Below the pieces are notes generated by a model. That model was given only the letters and a program-made list of their open reading frames with translations. It ran no database searches and was not told the DNA's origin. The position numbers and the translations under genes are program-made. From JABDQW01 sp942492025 (GTDB lineage: Bacteria > Pseudomonadota > Gammaproteobacteria > SZUA-229), in the NCBI GenBank assembly GCA_942492025.1, contig CALODJ010000008.1, positions 186,001-250,000 of the forward strand: DNA of 64,000 bases, in the 5' to 3' direction. Positions 18,134 through 27,353 of the stretch are shown in pieces (position 1 is the first letter of the stretch; each line of letters starts with the position of its first letter).

Positions 18134-19417
18134 TTATGTGACCTTGTACATCAGATCATCGAATGAACGTTCAGTTTCATTGACCTCAGCATGTTCGATG
18201 ACCCAATCAACCACCAGGTCTTCCATTACCAGTGTTTCGATGCCCCTCAATAGTTGCGGGTTACTCTGATAATAGCGGACAAATTCGTCCGGGTCTTCAT
18301 AATCTTTCGACATATGCTCAACACGCTCGCGCACCTTTTCCGGATTCGGTTTTATATCGGCGGATTTCACCAGCTCTGCGAGTATCAGGCCAAGTTTAAC
18401 GCGACGTCTGGCTTCGTTCATATATGATTCGAGCGCCTGCTCCGATCCCGGTAGTTGTGCAGCCGTCTGTTTTTGCAGTGTTTCGGCTTCCTGTTTGACA
18501 ATCGCCTCAGGCACATCGATCGGGTTGCTTTCGACCAGCTGATCCATCACCGCGTTTTTCATCGCGGCACGTATGCGGCTATCCAATTCGCGCTCCATGT
18601 TGCCGCGGATGTCTTCACGCAGCTTGTCGAGACTGCCATCCTCGATACCGAACGCCCTGGCGAACTCGTCATCAACTTCCGGCAGAACGGATTCCTCAAC
18701 AGCGTTCACCTTGACCTCGAATTCGGTTTCCTTGCCAGCGAGATGCTCAGCCTGGTAGTTCTCAGGGAAATTGATCGTAAAGGTGGTGTCATCTTCGGCC
18801 TTGAGTCCCACCAGCTTGTCCTCAAAACCCGGGATCATCGCACCCGCACCGATAACGACAGACACATCATTAGCCGTACCCCCCTCGAATGCCTCACCGT
18901 CAATCTTGCCGGTGAAATCGACGACAACCCTGTCGCCTTCAACCGCAGCACGGTCGACCGCACTCCAGCTGGTGCGCTGTTTGCGCAGGGTTTCGAGCAT
19001 GTTGTCGATATCGGCCTCAGTCACCGTCGATGCGATCTTTTCGAGTTTCAGATCCGCCACAGGCGCCAGTGAAATCTCAGGGTATATTTCAAACGTTGCA
19101 GTAAATTCCAGGGGCGCGCCCGGCCTGATACCATCAGTCGATATCGCTGGATCGCCGGCTGGATTGAGATGCTCCTGCGCTAATGCGTCATGAAAAGATT
19201 TCTGGATCAGCTCTCCGGCCACTTCCTGGAAAACCTGGTCGCCATAATGCTGTTTGACGATTCTGAGTGGCACCTTGCCCGGGCGGAAACCGTCGATTTT
19301 GACACGTGGCAGCATCGACTTGAGTCGATTTTCGACCTGCGATTCGACTGCCTCGGTAGGAATCTGAATTTTCAGCTTACGCTCGAGACCTTCGCCCGCT
19401 TCGACTGAGACCTGCAT
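18134..19417 (-). CDS. tig: Trigger factor (ribosome-associated chaperone)
   Basis: A 427-residue chaperone that meets nascent chains at the ribosomal exit. The N-terminal domain carries the ribosome-binding signature GFRPGKVP (about residues 44-51). A central FKBP-type domain follows (GDRVVVDFTGKIDGEAFEGG), then the helical C-terminal chaperone domain (EARRRVKLGLILAELVK). Start ATG has GAGG upstream. A tRNA-Leu gene ends only 32 bases before the start codon, so the mRNA leader begins at or just after the tRNA 3' end. Confidence 0.97.
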   Translation of the reverse strand: MQVSVEAGEGLERKLKIQIPTEAVESQVENRLKSMLPRVKIDGFRPGKVPLRIVKQHYGDQVFQEVAGELIQKSFHDALAQEHLNPAGDPAISTDGIRPGAPLEFTATFEIYPEISLAPVADLKLEKIASTVTEADIDNMLETLRKQRTSWSAVDRAAVEGDRVVVDFTGKIDGEAFEGGTANDVSVVIGAGAMIPGFEDKLVGLKAEDDTTFTINFPENYQAEHLAGKETEFEVKVNAVEESVLPEVDDEFARAFGIEDGSLDKLREDIRGNMERELDSRIRAAMKNAVMDQLVESNPIDVPEAIVKQEAETLQKQTAAQLPGSEQALESYMNEARRRVKLGLILAELVKSADIKPNPEKVRERVEHMSKDYEDPDEFVRYYQSNPQLLRGIETLVMEDLVVDWVIEHAEVNETERSFDDLMYKVT

Positions 19418-19449
19418 AATAACCTCGGAAGTTTCTGATTAAAATAATT

Positions 19450-19533
<84 letters not shown>

Positions 19534-19651
19534 TTGTGTTGGGAGCGAATCTTATCAAAAAACAACCGCATGATGCGGGTTTATCGTTTCGAACCGATGC
19601 GGACAAGCAACTTCCAGAGGTTCCATGCAGCAGCACAGCCGGTTGCAGCAC

Positions 19652-20851
19652 TCACTCCGATCTCAGTGCCTCCACTGGATCCAGCATGGCGGCCCGTCTG
19701 GCCGGTAGTACGCCGGCGGCCAGACCGATCACGACCGCGATGGCCTCGGCCAGAACCACGTAGAGTAGCGGCGTATGCACCGGCAGTGCGGGCAATGCCA
19801 GATGCAACAGTTGTGCAATTCCCACACCCAGCACCAGACCGCTGAATCCGCCAACAGCAGCGAGCACGATCGCCTCACCCAGAAACAGACTCAAGACCTG
19901 TGATTGTTTTGCGCCCAGTGCGCGCAGTAAACCAATTTCATTGGTGCGTTCGTTGATCGCTATTGTCATGATGGTCACGATGCCAATCCCTCCAACCAGC
20001 AAGGATATACCGCCAATCGCGCCGACAGCGAATGTCAGCACATCCAGCACCGAACCGAGCACATCCAGCATCTGCTGCTGGGTTGTTATGGTGACATCGT
20101 CCCTGCCGTGCCGCGCCTCGAGCACGCTCTTGATGCCATCGACCACAGTGTCGACCACGGTACCTTCCTGATACATCACATCGATCTGAAACAACGTGTC
20201 CTTGTTGAACAGACTCAGCGCGCGTGCCGCAGGAATATACACCGTATCATCGAGATCAAAACCCAGTACCGTCCCCTTGGATTCCATCACCCCGATCACG
20301 CGGTAGCGGTTGCCACCGATAGTAATGCGTTGACCCAGCGGATTTCGATCGCCGAACAGTTCCTGGCGCATCTTGCTGCCGAGCACCGCAAAGGCACGCG
20401 GTGCAACCGGGTCGTCCTCCGGCAAGAAACGCCCGGATTTAACCTGCATGCTGTACGCTTGCGGCCATTGCGGGCCAGCGCCATAGATATTCGCGCGCCT
20501 GCGCCGGTTGTCAGCCTCGACTTCCGCATTACCCTGCACCAGAGGCACCACTGCACGTGCAAACGGAAGGCGCTGCAGAGCTTCGGCGTCCTCGATGCTC
20601 AGCGGCCGCTCGGTGCCAAAGCCGCCCACGTTGCCGCCGTGCGTGCTTGTCTTGCCCGGATTAACGCTGACCAGCGTGGTGCCGAACTGGGTGAACTCTG
20701 ACAGCACGAACTGATGTACGCCTTCGCCGATGGAGGTCAGCAGGACCACAGCGGCAATACCAACGGCGATGCCCAGAGCCGTCAGAAAACTGCGCATACG
20801 GTGTGCGATCAGCGAACTGCCGGTCAGACTGAGAAAATCACGCACACGCAT
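19652..20851 (-). CDS. MacB-like ABC transporter permease, second subunit (FtsX type)
   Basis: A 399-residue permease: one N-terminal membrane helix (MRSFLTALGIAVGIAAVVLLTS), a large periplasmic MacB core domain (residues about 50-260, with AVLGSKMRQELFGDRNPLGQ and GNRYRVIGVM), and three C-terminal helices (GGISLLVGGIGIVTIMTIAINERTNEIG). The start is the ATG at 20849-20851 (MRVRDFLSLTG), placed right behind GGGAGGTAA, in which the upstream gene's stop codon is embedded. Such permeases move substrates from the periplasm or outer leaflet (peptides, lipoproteins, toxins) with an HlyD-like adaptor, rather than crossing the membrane. Probably forms a heterodimer with the preceding permease. Confidence 0.88.
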   Translation of the reverse strand: MRVRDFLSLTGSSLIAHRMRSFLTALGIAVGIAAVVLLTSIGEGVHQFVLSEFTQFGTTLVSVNPGKTSTHGGNVGGFGTERPLSIEDAEALQRLPFARAVVPLVQGNAEVEADNRRRRANIYGAGPQWPQAYSMQVKSGRFLPEDDPVAPRAFAVLGSKMRQELFGDRNPLGQRITIGGNRYRVIGVMESKGTVLGFDLDDTVYIPAARALSLFNKDTLFQIDVMYQEGTVVDTVVDGIKSVLEARHGRDDVTITTQQQMLDVLGSVLDVLTFAVGAIGGISLLVGGIGIVTIMTIAINERTNEIGLLRALGAKQSQVLSLFLGEAIVLAAVGGFSGLVLGVGIAQLLHLALPALPVHTPLLYVVLAEAIAVVIGLAAGVLPARRAAMLDPVEALRSE

Positions 20852-20856
20852 TTTTG

Positions 20857-22071
20857 TTACCTCCCGGACAGCGCCAGCACCGGATCGAGCCGCGCCGCGC
20901 GTTGGGCCGGCATCAAGCTGAACAGCAGCCCGGTGAACACAGCAACGGCCAGCGCTACCACGATGGCCCATGCCGGTGCATAGGCGGGAAGGTCGGGAAA
21001 GGCATAGCGTATCGACCAGCTGCCGAGCTGACCGAGGATAAAACCGGTCAACGCACCCAGCAGGGACAATAGCAAGGCTTCGGCCAGAATCAGGATGATA
21101 ATTTGACGGGATGATGCGCCCAGCGCCTTGAGTAAACCGATTTCTGCGGTGCGTTGTGACACCGCGACCAGCATGACATTCATGATCAGGATACCGGCCA
21201 CCGCCAGACTGATTGCGGCGATGCCACCGACGGCATAGGTCAACGCCCCGAGGATACGGTCGAAGGTTTGGAGCACCGCATCCTGCGTGATGACCGTGAC
21301 ATCTTTGATGCCCTGGTGCCTCTCTTGCAGCGTATCGATAATGTATTGTTTGACCGGTCCAATGGCATCGCGTGTCTTGGCTTCGACCAGAATCCGGAAC
21401 ACCGACGAGGTATTGAAGATTTGCTGGGCCGAGGCAATCGGTATCATGATGGTTTCTTCCACGTCGACACCGATAGAGCGTCCTTCCGAGCCCATGATAC
21501 CGATCACACGAAAACGACTGTCACCGATGCGCACCCATTGTCCCAGCGCGCGTTGCGCACCGAACAGTTCATCGCGTATCTTGCTACCGATGACCGCTAC
21601 CGGCGAGGCCCGATCGAGGTCCAGTTCCGGCAGGAACTTTCCCTGGGCCAGTTCCCAGTGGCGAATCTCGAGCATGTCGTGATTGGTGCCGATAACCACG
21701 ACCTCGCGCGAGCGGTTTCGATGACTGACGTCGGCAGAACCGACGTTGATAGGTGCGATTCGCCGGACGTTGTAACTGCGCGTCAACGCCTGCGCATCTT
21801 CCAGCGTCAGATCCCGCGGCGTCTCACCCATCATGGTCGACGGGTTGAGGCCCGCCGTCTCCGATCGCCCCGGGAACACGATAACCAGATTGGTACCCAG
21901 TGACGCAAACCTGTCGGTCACATACACACGCGCACCTTCACCCAGTGAAGTCAGAATAACCACGGCGGACACGCCGATCGACATCGCTATCAGCATCAAC
22001 AGCGTGCGCGCCGGGTAGCCACGCAATGCGCCCCATGAAAACCAGGCGATGTCCGGACTATGTAACGCCAT
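20857..22071 (-). CDS. MacB-like ABC transporter permease, first subunit (FtsX type)
   Basis: A 404-residue relative of the downstream permease with the same layout: helix ARTLLMLIAMSIGVSAVVILTS, periplasmic core (VAVIGSKIRDELFGAQRALG, RFRVIGIMGSEG), and three C-terminal helices (LMVAVSQRTAEIGLLKALGA region). The start is taken at ATG 22069-22071 (MALHSPDIAWFSWGAL), giving a 14-base overlap with the ATPase gene. The two permeases share sequence along their length and look like an old duplication. Confidence 0.87.
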   Translation of the reverse strand: MALHSPDIAWFSWGALRGYPARTLLMLIAMSIGVSAVVILTSLGEGARVYVTDRFASLGTNLVIVFPGRSETAGLNPSTMMGETPRDLTLEDAQALTRSYNVRRIAPINVGSADVSHRNRSREVVVIGTNHDMLEIRHWELAQGKFLPELDLDRASPVAVIGSKIRDELFGAQRALGQWVRIGDSRFRVIGIMGSEGRSIGVDVEETIMIPIASAQQIFNTSSVFRILVEAKTRDAIGPVKQYIIDTLQERHQGIKDVTVITQDAVLQTFDRILGALTYAVGGIAAISLAVAGILIMNVMLVAVSQRTAEIGLLKALGASSRQIIILILAEALLLSLLGALTGFILGQLGSWSIRYAFPDLPAYAPAWAIVVALAVAVFTGLLFSLMPAQRAARLDPVLALSGR

Positions 22072-22762
22072 CGTCTGTGTTGTACGAGTGCTTGAGCTGG
22101 TCGATATCCAGACGGCCATCCATCATGTGCAACTGGCGTTTTGCACGCTGCCCCATTTCGGGATCGTGCGTGACCATGATCAAGGTGATGCCACGCTGAT
22201 TGAGTTCTTCCAGAATACGAACCACATCCTGCCCGGACTTGTGGTCAAGATTGCCGGTGGGTTCGTCGGCGAGCAAAACATCGGGCTCCGTCACCGTTGC
22301 ACGCGCGATGGCAACGCGCTGGCGCTGACCGCCGGAGAGCTGGTCAGGTTTATGATGACTGCGATCGCTCAGACCCAGTTCTGCGAGTGCCCGCGCAACC
22401 TTGGGCGCCCTCTGTTCGGGCGTCTCCCCGGCCAGAATCAGCGGCAATTCGACATTCTCGGCAGCGGTCAGGCGCGGTACCAGGTGGAACATCTGGAACA
22501 CAAAGCCGATTTCACGGTTGCGTACCCGGGCCTGTTCGATGTCACTGAGTGAGGTGACATCCTCGCCGTTCAGACGATAACTGCCGGCGCTGGGCCGGTC
22601 CAGCAGGCCGAGCAGATTCAGCAGTGTCGATTTACCGGAGCCGGATGGCCCCATGATGGAAATGTACTCGCCTGACTCGATGGTCAATGTAACATCATCC
22701 AGAGCGTGCACGGTCTGGTCGCCCACCTGAAAATCACGGTGGATAGCGGATAACTCAATCAT
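22058..22762 (-). CDS. MacB/LolD-like ABC transporter ATP-binding protein
   Basis: A 234-residue ABC ATPase with Walker A GPSGSGKST, the Q-loop near FQMFHLVPRLTAAENVELP, signature LSGGQRQRVAIARA, Walker B DVLLADEPTGNLD and switch MVTHDP. The GNLDHKSGQDV extension is typical of the MacB/LolD/FtsE clan that works with FtsX-type permeases. It starts 2 bases after the adaptor gene and overlaps the first permease gene by 14 bases. Confidence 0.92.
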   Translation of the reverse strand: MIELSAIHRDFQVGDQTVHALDDVTLTIESGEYISIMGPSGSGKSTLLNLLGLLDRPSAGSYRLNGEDVTSLSDIEQARVRNREIGFVFQMFHLVPRLTAAENVELPLILAGETPEQRAPKVARALAELGLSDRSHHKPDQLSGGQRQRVAIARATVTEPDVLLADEPTGNLDHKSGQDVVRILEELNQRGITLIMVTHDPEMGQRAKRQLHMMDGRLDIDQLKHSYNTDDGVT

Positions 22763-22764
22763 TG

Positions 22765-23937
22765 CTATTGGTCTTTATCACGGGTTTCCCGCACCGCAGC
22801 AACACCATCCTCAACACCTTCACGTTCGACCGAGACCACGACCTCATCGCCCTCGGCAAGGCCATCTACGACCTGTGTCCACTCCCAGTTGTTCAGACCG
22901 GTGGCTATTTTGCGCTGCTCGAGCCGTCCATCTGCACTAAACACCAGCACCTGATTGCCTTCGAGCAGGGCTTCGGTGGGTACACGCAGCGCGTTGTCCT
23001 GTTCATCGAGGATGACTTCGATATCTGCACTGTAGCCGGGCAGCATGTTTTCGCAGCCCTGCTGACAGACAAAATCCACTTCGACGGCAACCGTGCGCGC
23101 CTGCTTCTCGACTTCCAGCACATAGGGCGCAATGCGCTTGACCTTACCATCGAATACCTCCCCCGATAGTGCATCGAGGGTGATGTTCGCCCGCATAGCG
23201 ACGCGTATTCGCGGCGCGTCGACTTCATCTATCGGTGCCGACACATACAGGCAGCTGATGTCCATCAGATCAACCGCCGGTGGCGTCGGAATCCCAATGG
23301 GTGACGGTGTTACAAACTCGCCTATCTCGCCATTGACCTCGGCTATGATACCGGCAAACGGCGCAGTCAGGCGTGTACGCTCGAGCTCCGCCTTGATGAC
23401 GTCCAGTTTGGCCTGACTGACTTCCGCTGTTGCGTTCGCGGCGTTGCAGGCAGCCTTTTGTGCACGCGCTTCACCGTCGGTTTTATCCACCGCCTCTTCT
23501 GAACTGAGATTTTTCTTGCGCAGTTTTTTCTGGCGCTCGGCCTCTCTTTGAGCCACCTCGGCTCTGACGCAGGCCTGGTTGGCATTGGCCGTTGCTGCCT
23601 TGACTTCGCTTTTGGCGAGCTGATGCTGGGCTTGCATATCCTCGTTCCACAGCTCCATCAGCAGCTGCCCCTGTTCGACAATATCGCCCTCCGTTACCGG
23701 CAAGCTGGAGATCTGCCCGCCAATCGAAGGTGAAATACCCGCCCGTCGACAAGCCTCGATCGTACCTGCCCGGGTATTGGCGACCGTTTCCTGTACATTG
23801 CCAACACCCACTTTTCTGACAACGACCTCCACAGGCTTTTCGCGGCCCAGCCAGAGCACAAGCGCAGCAATTGCCGCGACGATGACCAGAACCGTAAATG
23901 CAAGCTTGAAACGTTTAATTTGCCAATCCTCTACCAA
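22765..23937 (-). CDS. HlyD/MacA-family periplasmic adaptor protein
   Basis: A 390-residue membrane-fusion protein with an N-terminal signal anchor (LAFTVLVIVAAIAALVLWL, residues 12-30). A lipoyl-like half (ISPSIGGQISSLPVTEGDIV), an alpha-helical hairpin (AKSEVKAATANANQACVRAE to ELERTRLTAPFAGIIAEV) and a beta-barrel/proximal domain follow. Four cysteines in the hairpin and barrel regions (QACV, AACNAA, DISCLYV, VCQQGCENM) are unusual for the family. It leads the operon adaptor-ATPase-permease-permease; no TolC gene is adjacent, so the outer-membrane partner is probably elsewhere. Confidence 0.88.
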   Translation of the reverse strand: MVEDWQIKRFKLAFTVLVIVAAIAALVLWLGREKPVEVVVRKVGVGNVQETVANTRAGTIEACRRAGISPSIGGQISSLPVTEGDIVEQGQLLMELWNEDMQAQHQLAKSEVKAATANANQACVRAEVAQREAERQKKLRKKNLSSEEAVDKTDGEARAQKAACNAANATAEVSQAKLDVIKAELERTRLTAPFAGIIAEVNGEIGEFVTPSPIGIPTPPAVDLMDISCLYVSAPIDEVDAPRIRVAMRANITLDALSGEVFDGKVKRIAPYVLEVEKQARTVAVEVDFVCQQGCENMLPGYSADIEVILDEQDNALRVPTEALLEGNQVLVFSADGRLEQRKIATGLNNWEWTQVVDGLAEGDEVVVSVEREGVEDGVAAVRETRDKDQ

Positions 23938-23984
23938 TGTGCTGTATTAGCACCGAGATCCAACACGCTCAGACAATAGATAGT

Positions 23985-25625
23985 TCAGCTTGTTTCGTGA
24001 TATAGATGAACGTCCGTTTGCGGGAAGGGTATGGAAACACCTTCTGCATCGAAGCGGCGTTTGACTTCGCGCGTGATGTCCCAGTAAACATCCCAGTAAT
24101 TTTCCGGTTTGACCCACGGGCGGCAAACAAAGTTGACCGATGAATCGGCAAGCTGGTGAAGTTTCACTATGGCCTTGGGCTCTTCCAGCACCAGTGCGTG
24201 CGCATTGACTATTTCTTCCAGTATCCTCTGGGCCTTGTCGATATCATCGCCATACCCGATGCCAAAGACCAGATCGACGCGCCGTTGCGTGATACCGGTA
24301 ATATTCGTGATAACATCGCCCCAGACCGAGTTATTGGGAACAATGACGAGCTGGTTATCCGGTGTTCTCATTTGCGTGGAGAGCAGGTTCATTGATTCGA
24401 CCTTTCCCAGCACGCCTGCAACATTAATCACGTCGCTTACATCAAACGGGCGATAAAGCAGCATCAGAATGCCACTGGCAAAGTTACTCAGCGAATTCTG
24501 CAATGCAAATGCAATCACGAAACCGGCGGCGCCGATAATTGCCAGCACCGGTCCGATATTAACCTCCAATGCTGACAGTCCCACAAAAAATCCAATGAAC
24601 AGCACGAGACGGCGTGCACTCATCACCAGGAATTCACGCAATAAGGATGACAGTTGCCTGGACTGCGACATGGCCTTTTGCGTCGCTTTTCCAGCAACTA
24701 TCGAAAGCAGATAAAACACGAGGACGATAACAACAAACTGGATGATGTTGACAGCCCAGCGAAAGCCACCCTCTGCCGACATCAACCAGCCGGTAACGGT
24801 GGTCCAGGTCGCGCTGGCATCAGTCACATCGACCTTGATACCTGATACGGCCTTGATATAGGCGTCATATTCCTTGGTCTCACCGCCTTTGGCACCCAGT
24901 TCTGCCAGCACAACATTAAAGCGGTCGATGAGTGCAGTTCTTTGTGCCCTGAGCGCCGTTAGATGCTTGACCAGCGCAATTTTGAGGTCCGCCTTGGCTT
25001 CTGTTGTTGCGTCCGATACAGCTGCAGGATCGCCCTCGGCTATCGCTATACTTTTTGCTGCCTCAATGGCCTCTTGTACGTCGGCATCCTGTGCCAATTT
25101 CTTCTCAATCTCCTCTGCTTCTTTCAGAGCTTCTGCTGCTTCCTTGGTGGCCTCCTCTGCCTTGGTTTTTGCTGCTTCAATGGCCTCTTGTGCATCAGCA
25201 TCCTGTCCAGGTTCCCGTTCAATCGCCTTCACACTCTTCAGGTCTACTGCGGTTTCCTTGGGCAACTCTTTTGCCTGCTGCTCATCGGCTTCTTCCTTCG
25301 CTTCTTCTACGTCTTTCAGCGCCTCTTCAACTTTCTTTGTTTTTTTTATCTCTTCCTTTTTGTATATCGCCGCCACTTCGGCATTACTGATTTCCTTTAC
25401 TTTAGCCTGTAGCAATAACAGCCAGGCCTGTGCTTCAGCTTCAAGCTCACATTTTGTCAACGGCTTTACGCGATGCGTCAGGACTGCAACAGGTACTTTG
25501 ACATCAGCATTCGTTACCGCCTTGATATCAGTGGGGCAGTCTTTCGCCAATACACCATCGGGCACCATCAACAATGCAATAAGCACAGCCTGTAACCAGG
25601 CGACGGAAAAGATAGTTTTATTCAT
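23985..25625 (-). CDS. MscS-family mechanosensitive channel with long periplasmic coiled coil
   Basis: A 546-residue protein. A signal peptide (MNKTIFSVAWLQAVLIALLM, cut after VLA) is followed by about 230 residues rich in A, E and K with heptad character and a near repeat (DADAQEAIEAAK and DADVQEAIEAAK, about 40 residues apart). Three membrane helices follow; the third has the pore-lining AIIGAAGFVIAFALQNSLSN. The cytoplasmic beta domain (SGILMLLYRPFDVSDVI, VPNNSVWGDVITN) and the alpha/beta domain end in DVHLYHETS. It opens on membrane tension to release osmolytes. The start ATG at 25623-25625 has GGAG upstream; an earlier ATG overlaps the preceding gene's stop. Confidence 0.88.
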   Translation of the reverse strand: MNKTIFSVAWLQAVLIALLMVPDGVLAKDCPTDIKAVTNADVKVPVAVLTHRVKPLTKCELEAEAQAWLLLLQAKVKEISNAEVAAIYKKEEIKKTKKVEEALKDVEEAKEEADEQQAKELPKETAVDLKSVKAIEREPGQDADAQEAIEAAKTKAEEATKEAAEALKEAEEIEKKLAQDADVQEAIEAAKSIAIAEGDPAAVSDATTEAKADLKIALVKHLTALRAQRTALIDRFNVVLAELGAKGGETKEYDAYIKAVSGIKVDVTDASATWTTVTGWLMSAEGGFRWAVNIIQFVVIVLVFYLLSIVAGKATQKAMSQSRQLSSLLREFLVMSARRLVLFIGFFVGLSALEVNIGPVLAIIGAAGFVIAFALQNSLSNFASGILMLLYRPFDVSDVINVAGVLGKVESMNLLSTQMRTPDNQLVIVPNNSVWGDVITNITGITQRRVDLVFGIGYGDDIDKAQRILEEIVNAHALVLEEPKAIVKLHQLADSSVNFVCRPWVKPENYWDVYWDITREVKRRFDAEGVSIPFPQTDVHLYHETS

Positions 25626-25645
25626 GTATGCATTCTCCAGCAGAG

Positions 25646-25891
25646 TCATTCAAATGCCTTCGCGTGTTGGAAAATCGATTCCAGCATTGGTGGCACACAG
25701 TAACCTGAATCGCCATCACTAAGACATTGTAGAGCTTTTCGTATGATCAATATAGCGGAAGGCCCTGGACTGGCTGCTAGATACCCTTTTGTATCGAACA
25801 GCACCTGTCCCGGCAACTCTTTACGGTTGTGATTGAATTCAACATGCCAATAAACCAATGTCCAGACCGCCATGGCAATAAGCCGCATCAT
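25646..25891 (-). CDS. Small protein of unknown function (81 residues)
   Basis: I do not recognise this product. The N-terminus (MMRLIAMAVWTLVYWHVEF) is hydrophobic like a signal peptide or anchor; the remainder has two cysteines (KALQCLSDGDSGYCVPPM) that could pair in the periplasm. Support for a real gene is positional: it starts 3 bases after the stop of the channel-like gene upstream, and its TGA lies in an ATGA overlap with a possible MscS start, so all three may be translationally coupled. Nothing else on either strand explains the stretch. Confidence 0.5.
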   Translation of the reverse strand: MMRLIAMAVWTLVYWHVEFNHNRKELPGQVLFDTKGYLAASPGPSAILIIRKALQCLSDGDSGYCVPPMLESIFQHAKAFE

Positions 25892-25894
25892 GTG

Positions 25895-26413
25895 TTATTT
25901 GTTTCCGCCATCAGGCGGACCATGCTCAACCCGCATCTCTTTGACACGCTCGATATGCTCAATCAGTGCATCCGTTGTCTCTTTCAACAACTCCAGCTCA
26001 TCGACCGTCAAGTCATTAAGCTGCTCAAGGTTGTATTCAATTGCCTCGATGATCTGTCTCGAAGGGCGCTGGATCGGGCGCATGAAATAGGCAGTGACCG
26101 TAGCCACTATCGCCCCGAAGAACAGTATTGATCCCAGAATAATCCAGACTGCACCTATGAATTCCGAGATACCACTGATTGGCATGTCGGCGATGCCAGC
26201 CGTCGATAAAGCCGCTATACCCCAATATAAGGCCCGCCCGTAAGACGTGATGCTCGTACCCTCGGCACCAGTCTCACCGAGATATATACCTGCCGAAAAC
26301 AGCATCCAAAGAACAATCAACACTAGAGTCATCTTGACGATGGGTGTATGCACCAGGACATCACGGATAAATTTCCGTCCTTTCCAGTTCGCACGTCTAC
26401 TGAATTTGATCAA
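25895..26413 (-). CDS. Two-helix ion-channel-like membrane protein
   Basis: A 172-residue protein with a basic N-terminus, a first membrane helix (IVKMTLVLIVLWMLFSAGIYL), a re-entrant-like segment (SYGRALYWGIAALSTAGIADM) and a second helix (EFIGAVWIILGSILFFGAIVATVTAYFM), then a charged helical tail (residues 120-165). The order helix-pore loop-helix is that of Ion_trans_2 potassium channels, but the filter reads ALSTAGIADM instead of TVGYGD, so K+ selectivity is not supported. It is the first of three packed genes ending in the MscS channel, which suggests a joint role in membrane or osmotic stress. Confidence 0.65.
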   Translation of the reverse strand: MIKFSRRANWKGRKFIRDVLVHTPIVKMTLVLIVLWMLFSAGIYLGETGAEGTSITSYGRALYWGIAALSTAGIADMPISGISEFIGAVWIILGSILFFGAIVATVTAYFMRPIQRPSRQIIEAIEYNLEQLNDLTVDELELLKETTDALIEHIERVKEMRVEHGPPDGGNK

Positions 26414-26523
26414 AATTCATCTCCCTCATGATTGACCGGGATGTTATCAAACGCCAGTAACTTTATCAGTTACCGCGTGCTCCCGATTCAATACAATACC
26501 AATACAAATTTACAAACACAGAC

Positions 26524-27288
26524 ATGAATATTGCTTTCGGTCCTGTACCATCGCGACGGCTTGGCCGCAGTCTTGGCATCAATAATATACCGCCCAAATC
26601 CTGCTCCTATTCCTGCCTGTACTGTCAGGAGGGTGCGACTCAAGGGCAAAAAACTGAACCACAGGAATTCTATACACCGGATCACATCTACCGGCAGGTC
26701 AGCGCACAGCTTGAAAAAGCCGATAGCGCCAATGAGCCTGTTGATTACCTGACATTCGTGCCTGATGCCGAACCAACCCTCGATATCAAGCTTGGCGAGA
26801 CAATAGAGCAAAACACGGCAATGGTTATATCCTCCACAGTGCTTGGCGGCATCGTACTCTTCTTCTTGCTTGAAAAAATCGTCATCTGGCGCCACTGCCA
26901 CGAGACGAAATGCGAGGTGAACGGAACTGCAGGACCACCGATTCTGATCGGCGATGCCTTTCATAATTTTTTCGTGATTGCAGCTGCCTTCAGTTCAGTA
27001 CCGTTGGGGGTAGCCGCCTCACTGGCTGTGATCGCCCACGAAATTCCACAGGAGTTGGGCAATTTCGCCATCCTGCTCAATGATGGCTATTCGACCACAC
27101 GGGCACTGCTACTCAACCTGCTGTCATCGCTGACCACCTTGCCGGGTGCGGTGATTGCCTACCATTACCTCGGCATAACCATGGAGGCCTTACCGTTCAT
27201 CCTGGCGCTCTCCGCAGCCAGTTTTATCTATATTGCGATTGCTGATCTAGCCCGCATTTCTCAGCGCAGAGGCGCAAATGCGAAGTAG
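26524..27288 (+). pseudogene. Chimeric reading frame: radical SAM N-terminus joined to a decayed ZIP metal transporter
   Basis: Residues 1-95 match the start of a radical SAM protein: GPVPSRRLGRSLGINNIPPK, a CxxxCxxC cluster motif (C27, C31, C34 in CSYSCLYC), and VDYLTFVPDAEPTLDI. At about 26809 the frame changes without a stop into a ZIP-family transporter (STVLGGIVLFFLLEKIVIWR, ILIGDAFHNF, AVIAHEIPQELGNFAILL, ALLLNLLSSL). The ZIP part lacks its first helices, and its metal motif reads HNFFVIAAAF where relatives have HNF-x-DG; about three residues with the Asp are gone. The 3' end stops at a CTAGCCCGCATTTCTCA sequence (27247-27263) identical to the terminal repeat of the miniature element described below. 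One uninterrupted frame remains, so a protein could be made, but neither enzyme nor transporter should work. Confidence 0.75.
27247..27263. repeat. Solo end of the CTAR/CCCGCATTTCTCACCAGG element
   Basis: CTAG followed by CCCGCATTTCTCA matches target site plus the first 13 bases of the terminal inverted repeat of the elements at 29550 and 36733. It replaces the 3' end of the ZIP-like coding sequence and runs directly into an AGCGCAGAGGCGCA motif related to the composite repeat at 8593 and 45040. Confidence 0.6.
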
Positions 27289-27353
27289 AGCTTCTTATCT
27301 TGTATAAATCGTACTTTGTCATCTCTCCCTTCGGTCGAGCTGACGTAGTAACT

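Noticed and set aside
24874..25722. A 282-codon Ser/Ala-rich open frame opposite the MscS gene
   Set aside because: It is antisense to the Ala/Glu/Lys-rich coiled coil, whose codons give Ser/Ala/Cys runs on the other strand.
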